Positions 52,294 through 56,619 of a stretch of DNA of 56,619 nt are shown piece by piece (positions within the stretch are counted from its first letter, which is position 1; the number at the start of each line of letters is the position of its first letter). The DNA comes from Spartobacteria bacterium (lineage in GTDB: Bacteria; Verrucomicrobiota; Verrucomicrobiia; Chthoniobacterales; UBA10450). The position numbers were made by a program, and so were the translations under genes. A model generated the notes under the pieces. That model did not search any database and was not told the origin of the DNA. It saw only the letters and a list, made by a program, of their open reading frames with translations. The DNA lies in contig PNAA01000040.1 in the NCBI GenBank assembly GCA_003169975.1, positions 1-56,619 of the forward strand, given 5' to 3'.

Positions 52294-52298
52294 CGAGT

Positions 52299-53288
52299 AT
52301 GAGATCGCTCCTGCATCGAGGCTTCGGACTGGGAGTGGACCAGGTGCTTTGCGGCACCCTGGCTTTGCTCCACCGTCGCCACGCCGGGCGCGTCTCGACG
52401 CGCGACGCGGCCGAGAAGTATTTCGTCGCCTGCGAGGGACAGACGCGGGCCGAGCATTTTGCGTTGCCACATAGGATGGAGGGTTTGCGCGAGGAAGCGC
52501 CGAACACCATCAGTTGGTCGAGCCCGGCCACGTCGGCCGCGGAATTTCCGGTCAACGGACGCGCGCGCGCCATCCTTTATCGGGTGCGCCCGGGCGCCCC
52601 GACGGTCATCATGCTGCACGCGCTGATGTCGGTCTCGGTGGCCGGCTACAGGCTCTGGGCACGGCGCTTTAACTCGTTAGGCTGGAACGCGGTCTTTGTT
52701 CATCTCCCTTTTCATTACTCGCGCCGGCCGCGCGGCCATCTGAATGGCGAGCTCTGCTTCACGGCGGATCTTGTCCTGACCGGCGACACGGTGCGCCAGG
52801 CGGTGGTCGAAATCCGGCAGCTTCTGGCGTGGCTGCGGGCGCAGGGTGGGAACGAATTTGGGTTGCTGGGAACGAGTTACGGGGGCTGGGTGGCCGCGTT
52901 GCTCGGTTCGCTGGAGCCGGATCTGCAATTCCTCGCGCTGCTCGCTCCGATGGTGAACAGCGCCCATGCATTGTATGAAGGCCCGACCAGTTGGACGATC
53001 CGGCGGCATCTCGCGCGGGCGGGGTTGGATCGCACCCAGTTGGAACGTCACGCGCACCTTTCCTCGCCGCTGCGGGCGCCACCCGCTGGCGATGTGGCTC
53101 AGCGAACGGTCATCATCGGCGGGGCCTTTGATCGCATCGTTCGGCTGGCCGACCTCGAGGCGTTGCGCGAGCGATGGCCGGGCTCGGAGTTAATCACGGT
53201 GCCGCAGGCGCATTTCGGTTACGGCATGATTCCACAAGCGTTAGAGTGGTTAGGCGCGCGCGGTCTACTGGCGCACGATGGGAGGTAA
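52299..53288 (+). CDS. Alpha/beta hydrolase
   Basis: 329 residues. The fold is shown by PTVIMLHALMSVSVAGYRLW (oxyanion region), VFVHLPFHYSRRPRGHLNGE, the nucleophile elbow EFGLLGTSYGGWVAALLGSL (G-T-S-Y-G, Ser nucleophile) and VIIGGAFDRIVRLADLEALR with the acid Asp, and VPQAHFGYG with the probable catalytic His. The substrate is unknown; pairing with plsC suggests a lipid ester. It converges on the methyltransferase-like gene, ending 9 bp from it. Confidence 0.85.
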   Translation: MRSLLHRGFGLGVDQVLCGTLALLHRRHAGRVSTRDAAEKYFVACEGQTRAEHFALPHRMEGLREEAPNTISWSSPATSAAEFPVNGRARAILYRVRPGAPTVIMLHALMSVSVAGYRLWARRFNSLGWNAVFVHLPFHYSRRPRGHLNGELCFTADLVLTGDTVRQAVVEIRQLLAWLRAQGGNEFGLLGTSYGGWVAALLGSLEPDLQFLALLAPMVNSAHALYEGPTSWTIRRHLARAGLDRTQLERHAHLSSPLRAPPAGDVAQRTVIIGGAFDRIVRLADLEALRERWPGSELITVPQAHFGYGMIPQALEWLGARGLLAHDGR

Positions 53289-53297
53289 TCAGTTTTT

Positions 53298-54278
53298 TTA
53301 CTCCTTGTGATTGTCTAACAGTCCGGAAACCAGGGTCAGTTCCCTTCCCTGTGGAATACCGGCCGCTTGCACGCGCTCCAGGTCAGCACGAGCGGCGGTC
53401 CAGTCCTGGCGGTGGATGTGCATCATGATTCTGGCCGCGTAGACATTTTCTCTGGCCTCGGCCGGAACCAGAGTTAGCGAATACTCAAAGGCGTCGGCGG
53501 CTTCTTCCGCGGAGAAATCATCGAAACCGTAGGGCTTTTCGAGAAGCGCACGCGGTATGGCCTCCCGGTAGGTGAAGATAAACGAACCTTCCGGAACATA
53601 AGTAAGAGGTTCGAAGTAGTTCCGAAACCGGTGCATGATCAGGTGGATCCAAGGTGTATAATAGTGAACAAAATCCTGATGATGCACCAGGGAAAGGCGC
53701 GGTCTGAGTGCGGGAAAGAAATTGCGCACCACACTGTTGGTCAGCTCCCACGATTTCATGGCATCGATCACCAGGTATTCGATCGGTTCGGTGTGATCCC
53801 AGGTTTCCTTGTTGAGGTCCCCGGCGTGAATCGTTACCAGGTCGGCGACGGGCGCGACTTGCTCGACAAAGGCATCCCGGAAGTCATCGCCTTCCTTGTA
53901 TCGACCGGCCCAGCGAGTCTTGGCCAAGCTCTGATTCATCCAATCCTGCCAGCGGAATAAATCGTAGGCGTGCAGGCCAATTTTGCGCCCGCTAAGGCGC
54001 GGATTCTTACGCAGGCCAAACGCCAGCGGAAGGGTGAACGAACCCATCCAGCAACCCAGGTCGACAATCGCGCCCTCACCCGTGAAATCATGAGCGGCGT
54101 AGTGACGAACGAAATCTCGCTCCTGGCGGGACGTCATCCCGACCAGCTCTTCAAATTCGGAAGGAATTCTGCCGGCGGCTGCTTTGCGCTTGCGCCGGCG
54201 CCGCCTCGCGCCGAGGGCAATTCCCAGGACCACAAGAATGAGACCAACGATCGAAAAAAGCGGAAACAAGTGCAGCAT
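53298..54278 (-). CDS. Membrane-anchored methyltransferase-like protein (class I fold)
   Basis: 326 residues. An N-terminal helix (LFPLFSIVGLILVVLGIALG) and a strongly basic stretch (ARRRRRKRKAAAGR) anchor it to the inner membrane. The soluble part has a SAM-fold start, GAIVDLGCWMGSFTLPLAFG, then GLHAYDLFRWQDWMNQS, EPIEYLVIDAMKSWELTNSV and SLVHHQDFVHYYTPWIHL, similar to macrocin-type O-methyltransferases with an Asp-rich metal site. The C-terminal 70 residues are helical and TPR-like. The substrate is unknown. Confidence 0.65.
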   Translation of the reverse strand: MLHLFPLFSIVGLILVVLGIALGARRRRRKRKAAAGRIPSEFEELVGMTSRQERDFVRHYAAHDFTGEGAIVDLGCWMGSFTLPLAFGLRKNPRLSGRKIGLHAYDLFRWQDWMNQSLAKTRWAGRYKEGDDFRDAFVEQVAPVADLVTIHAGDLNKETWDHTEPIEYLVIDAMKSWELTNSVVRNFFPALRPRLSLVHHQDFVHYYTPWIHLIMHRFRNYFEPLTYVPEGSFIFTYREAIPRALLEKPYGFDDFSAEEAADAFEYSLTLVPAEARENVYAARIMMHIHRQDWTAARADLERVQAAGIPQGRELTLVSGLLDNHKE

Positions 54279-54400
54279 ATGATCGTGGAAACGGTATCGG
54301 AGGCGGCAGGCTCGCGTCGATGAATTCCATTGATATTTCTTAGATCAAAACGTCGCGACGTTCGGGTGCACGGCGGAACGCGCGGGCGCGTCAATTTCCT

Positions 54401-54439
54401 GGATAAGAAATCGGCGCGCCCATTGCTGGACGCGCCGAT
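54401..54439 (-). terminator. Intrinsic terminator of the subtilase gene
   Basis: On the minus strand a 12-bp stem (ATCGGCGCGTCC with GGGCGCGCCGAT, one G-T pair) with an AGCAAT loop is followed by TTCTTATCC. It lies about 40 bp past the stop of the subtilase gene. Confidence 0.7.
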
Positions 54440-54476
54440 CAAACCGAACAGGGAGATGGCAACGCCGGTTCTTTGC

Positions 54477-56540
54477 TTACGGCAACGTGTGACCGAGGGC
54501 CCGCCGGACCGCATTCACGTCCTTCGCGTTAATCGTGCCGTCGACTTGCACATCCTCGCGGAAATTGGAACCAGTTATTGGCATGCCGACCTGGCCACGC
54601 GTTAGAGTGACATCGGCGGTCTCGACGGTCTTGTTGCCGTCGGCGTCGCCACTGAGCACGTTCATGCTCACCGCGGTATTGGGGAGCACCTCCCCCGAGC
54701 TACTCGTGACACTCATTAAGGTGACGGTTATCTTTTGCACATCGGTCACTTTTGTCAGGCTCACCGTCATGGTGTTACCCGCGAAGATGGGGCTTCCGGA
54801 GATGCGGCCCGAGCCGCTGGTCAAAGTGGCGGTGCCACTAACCACATTCTCATCAAAGGTAAAGACGAGCGTCTGCCGGTTGCGGTTGCTGCGGCATTCC
54901 ACGCCCGGCTCGCCGGTCAGTGGCAAGGGAACGCCGAAGGTTTGCGTGCCCTGGGTTTTGACCGAAGCGGCCGAGGTGATTGACAGGACTGACTGATTGA
55001 CGGCGGCGAGAATGTCGACCCGGCCGTTGCCAAAGGTGTTATTTGGTGTGGTGGGTGGCCCGGAATCACAGGCGTTCGACAAGAGATGGACGGCCGAACT
55101 ATTGAGCACCGCCTCAGTAGATGTGTCGTCGTTTTTTAACTCGGGATGTGCCGACCAGAGCAAGGCGACCGCGCCGGCGATGTGGGGCGTTGCCATGGAA
55201 GTGCCGCTCAGGAAGGCATAGGAGCTATCCGACGTGTTGTAAGCGGAACGGGTGTTCGTTCCGGGCGCACAGATGTCCGGTTTCAAACGCATGCTGCCGT
55301 CAGAAGTAACCGGCCCGCGACTGCTGAAGGAGGCGATAGTATCGGTGCCGGTATTGAGCGCCCCGACGGTGTAACTTGCATCATAGATTGCCGGTGGATC
55401 GATCACCGTCGAGCAGCTTGGTCCCGAGTTCTCCGCTGCGCACACCATCTCAATTCCGGCGGCGCGCTGTGCTTCAACCCCGGCCTGCAAGGTAGTAGGC
55501 GAGCAGCCTTCAGAGGAAGGGCAGGCCCATGAGTTACTCGTAATGTCGGGCGCTTTGCCCGGGTCACCTTGCCCGGAGTTACCGCCGACTGGGTAGGGAG
55601 CGAGGAACCACTCGAAGCACTCCATGTATCTCGCGGGCGTGCCGTTGCCCTCGTCCATGTTCCGGCAACCGATGCATTGCGCCTGGGGCGCCATGCCGAT
55701 CTGATTGCCCGCTCCATCGTCACCAATCGCCGTTCCCAGGGTGTGACTGCCGTGGCCGAAGTCATCGCACGGTTGCGGCGAGTCGTTACCGCAGGGGTTG
55801 CCGACGCTGTCGTGGATGGAATCATGCCAATTGTAATCGTGGTCCACGGTCGTTCCATTCCAGCCGCGGTAGTGCGGCTTGATCGCGTTATGAGTCCAGC
55901 GAAAACCGGTATCGGCGCCGGCCAGGACAATGCCCTGACCAAAGAAGCCCTCCGCCCAAACAAGCGGAGCATGAGTGTAAGCGATACCCGGCTCAACTGT
56001 CTCTGGACTATTCGGTTGAGGTGCGAGAACTAAGGGGGCGGGAACCGCGGGCGCGGAATCGGGGATGCCACGGACCAGCGGGTTACCTTCGATCCGGGCG
56101 ACATCGGAGCGCATCGCCATCGCGAGCGCATCATCGTAATGACCTTTCACCCAAATCGCGTTGACGATGTAAAAGGCGCGATGCTCAAGCCGGTGCTCAT
56201 CGAGCCACTTAAGGATGGGACCTTGTGTCGCCTGGCTCTTGTTCCACAAGGCGTCGCGAACAAAACGGCCTTTCTCCTTCTTGGTCTTCAAAGCCGCCGC
56301 GCCGCTCAGGTCGGCCTGATCCGCAAGAATGATCATGAATTCGGCTTGCTGGCCGTTTGTGGTGTGCTGAGTCACCCACGGAGCGATCTTGCGCAGCGCG
56401 GCGCTTGGCGCAGGCCCATTCGGACGACTGACCGCGCGCGACGAAGCGACCGCCCCCAGAGTGGCCGCGATCGCGCCGGCAAGGAAAAGAGTGCAGAGAA
56501 TTCGCGGTAGCGGCCCGACTTTGGATAAGGTGTTTTCCAT
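54477..56540 (-). CDS. Secreted subtilisin-like serine protease (S8) with dockerin-like tail
   Basis: 687 residues. A signal peptide (ILCTLFLAGAIAATLGAVAS) and an inhibitor-like propeptide (about 45-160) precede the S8 domain. Catalytic motifs: GIVLAGADTGFRWTHN (Asp), CDDFGHGSHTLGTAIGDDGA (His), DITSNSWACPSSEGC (oxyanion Asn) and FLSGTSMATPHIAGAVALLW (Ser). Several Cys may form disulfides. The last 168 residues are the shared tail: SAASVKTQGTQTFGVPLPLT, then GDADGNKTVETADVTLTRGQ and DVQVDGTINAKDVNAVRRAL, ending HTLP. It is likely an extracellular protease. Confidence 0.93.
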   Translation of the reverse strand: MENTLSKVGPLPRILCTLFLAGAIAATLGAVASSRAVSRPNGPAPSAALRKIAPWVTQHTTNGQQAEFMIILADQADLSGAAALKTKKEKGRFVRDALWNKSQATQGPILKWLDEHRLEHRAFYIVNAIWVKGHYDDALAMAMRSDVARIEGNPLVRGIPDSAPAVPAPLVLAPQPNSPETVEPGIAYTHAPLVWAEGFFGQGIVLAGADTGFRWTHNAIKPHYRGWNGTTVDHDYNWHDSIHDSVGNPCGNDSPQPCDDFGHGSHTLGTAIGDDGAGNQIGMAPQAQCIGCRNMDEGNGTPARYMECFEWFLAPYPVGGNSGQGDPGKAPDITSNSWACPSSEGCSPTTLQAGVEAQRAAGIEMVCAAENSGPSCSTVIDPPAIYDASYTVGALNTGTDTIASFSSRGPVTSDGSMRLKPDICAPGTNTRSAYNTSDSSYAFLSGTSMATPHIAGAVALLWSAHPELKNDDTSTEAVLNSSAVHLLSNACDSGPPTTPNNTFGNGRVDILAAVNQSVLSITSAASVKTQGTQTFGVPLPLTGEPGVECRSNRNRQTLVFTFDENVVSGTATLTSGSGRISGSPIFAGNTMTVSLTKVTDVQKITVTLMSVTSSSGEVLPNTAVSMNVLSGDADGNKTVETADVTLTRGQVGMPITGSNFREDVQVDGTINAKDVNAVRRALGHTLP

Positions 56541-56619
56541 AGATTTGAAACGGTTTAGAGATTTTGGGCGTTGAGATCAAGACAAATCGTCCTGCCTGTG
56601 GTGTTGCACGCAAAGCAGG

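Noticed and set aside
1-56619. Biosynthetic gene cluster, prophage or secretion-system operon
   Set aside because: No polyketide or peptide synthetase, phage structural gene or secretion machinery was found; the genes are mostly single housekeeping functions and isolated secreted proteins.

Overview
The window is a GC-rich bacterial chromosome segment. Its gene style suggests a soil-type Verrucomicrobiota of the Spartobacteria/Chthoniobacterales kind. This is an inference from several features: many large TPR proteins, secreted proteins ending in a dockerin-like tail, a 34-residue AURKAIP1/COX24-type ribosomal peptide, a fibronectin-III protein of a type I associate with this phylum, and a mostly diderm core gene set (LolC/E, MurJ, DUF2339). 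No plasmid, phage, CRISPR or rRNA is visible. One tRNA (Pro, CGG) is present.

Layout. 0-5.4 kb: a run of minus-strand genes (a TPR protein cut by the window edge, VOC protein, secreted beta-sandwich protein, DDAH-like hydrolase, exported nuclease with a helix-hairpin-helix tail, LolC/E permease). 5.4-8.5 kb: a 46-residue membrane peptide, an Hsp70 homologue and a frameshifted small gene. 8.5-15.5 kb: a minus-strand block of two TPR proteins, an AI-2E-type permease and a secreted glycosidase-like protein. 15.5-20.5 kb: a variable stretch with an orphan gene, an MltR-like gene, a decayed membrane gene, a DUF5131 gene and a frameshifted FnIII gene. 20.5-31.5 kb: core housekeeping genes (COX24-type peptide, peroxiredoxin, NicO-like transporter, tRNA-Pro, rpoZ, smpB, MFS transporter, SDRs, ThpR, amidohydrolase, fabG, msrA, pgl, epimerase). 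31.6-43.6 kb: kelch protein, Nif3, DUF2339, murJ, a Cys/Met PLP enzyme, gdhA, aldose epimerase and others. 43.6-49.1 kb: an island of secreted beta-propeller proteins, including a tandem BNR-type pair with dockerin-like tails. 49.1-56.6 kb: acyl-CoA dehydrogenase, plsC and hydrolase, a methyltransferase-like protein and a secreted subtilisin with the same tail.

Two genome-scale signals stand out. First, the octamer TCGTTAGG/CCTAACGA occurs 36 times by hand count where about one or two are expected. It lies in both orientations, in all reading frames and mostly inside genes, and is missing from the accessory stretches. It behaves like an uptake, repair or HIP1-type genomic signature. Second, a family of REP-like hairpins has the foot TGTAG, a stem whose sequence varies but stays complementary, and a 3-nt loop. 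They occur mostly as inverted pairs of about 75-105 bp. Their ends repeatedly supply the TAG stop codon of the neighbouring gene, and one pair is inserted in frame inside a membrane-protein gene.

Three secreted proteins with different N-terminal domains (two BNR propellers and a subtilase) share a C-terminal module of about 165 residues, a beta-domain followed by a dockerin-like duplication ending in (L/I)P. A kelch protein and one BNR protein share a promoter-leader pattern. Together these suggest a set of surface or extracellular proteins with common sorting and partly common control.
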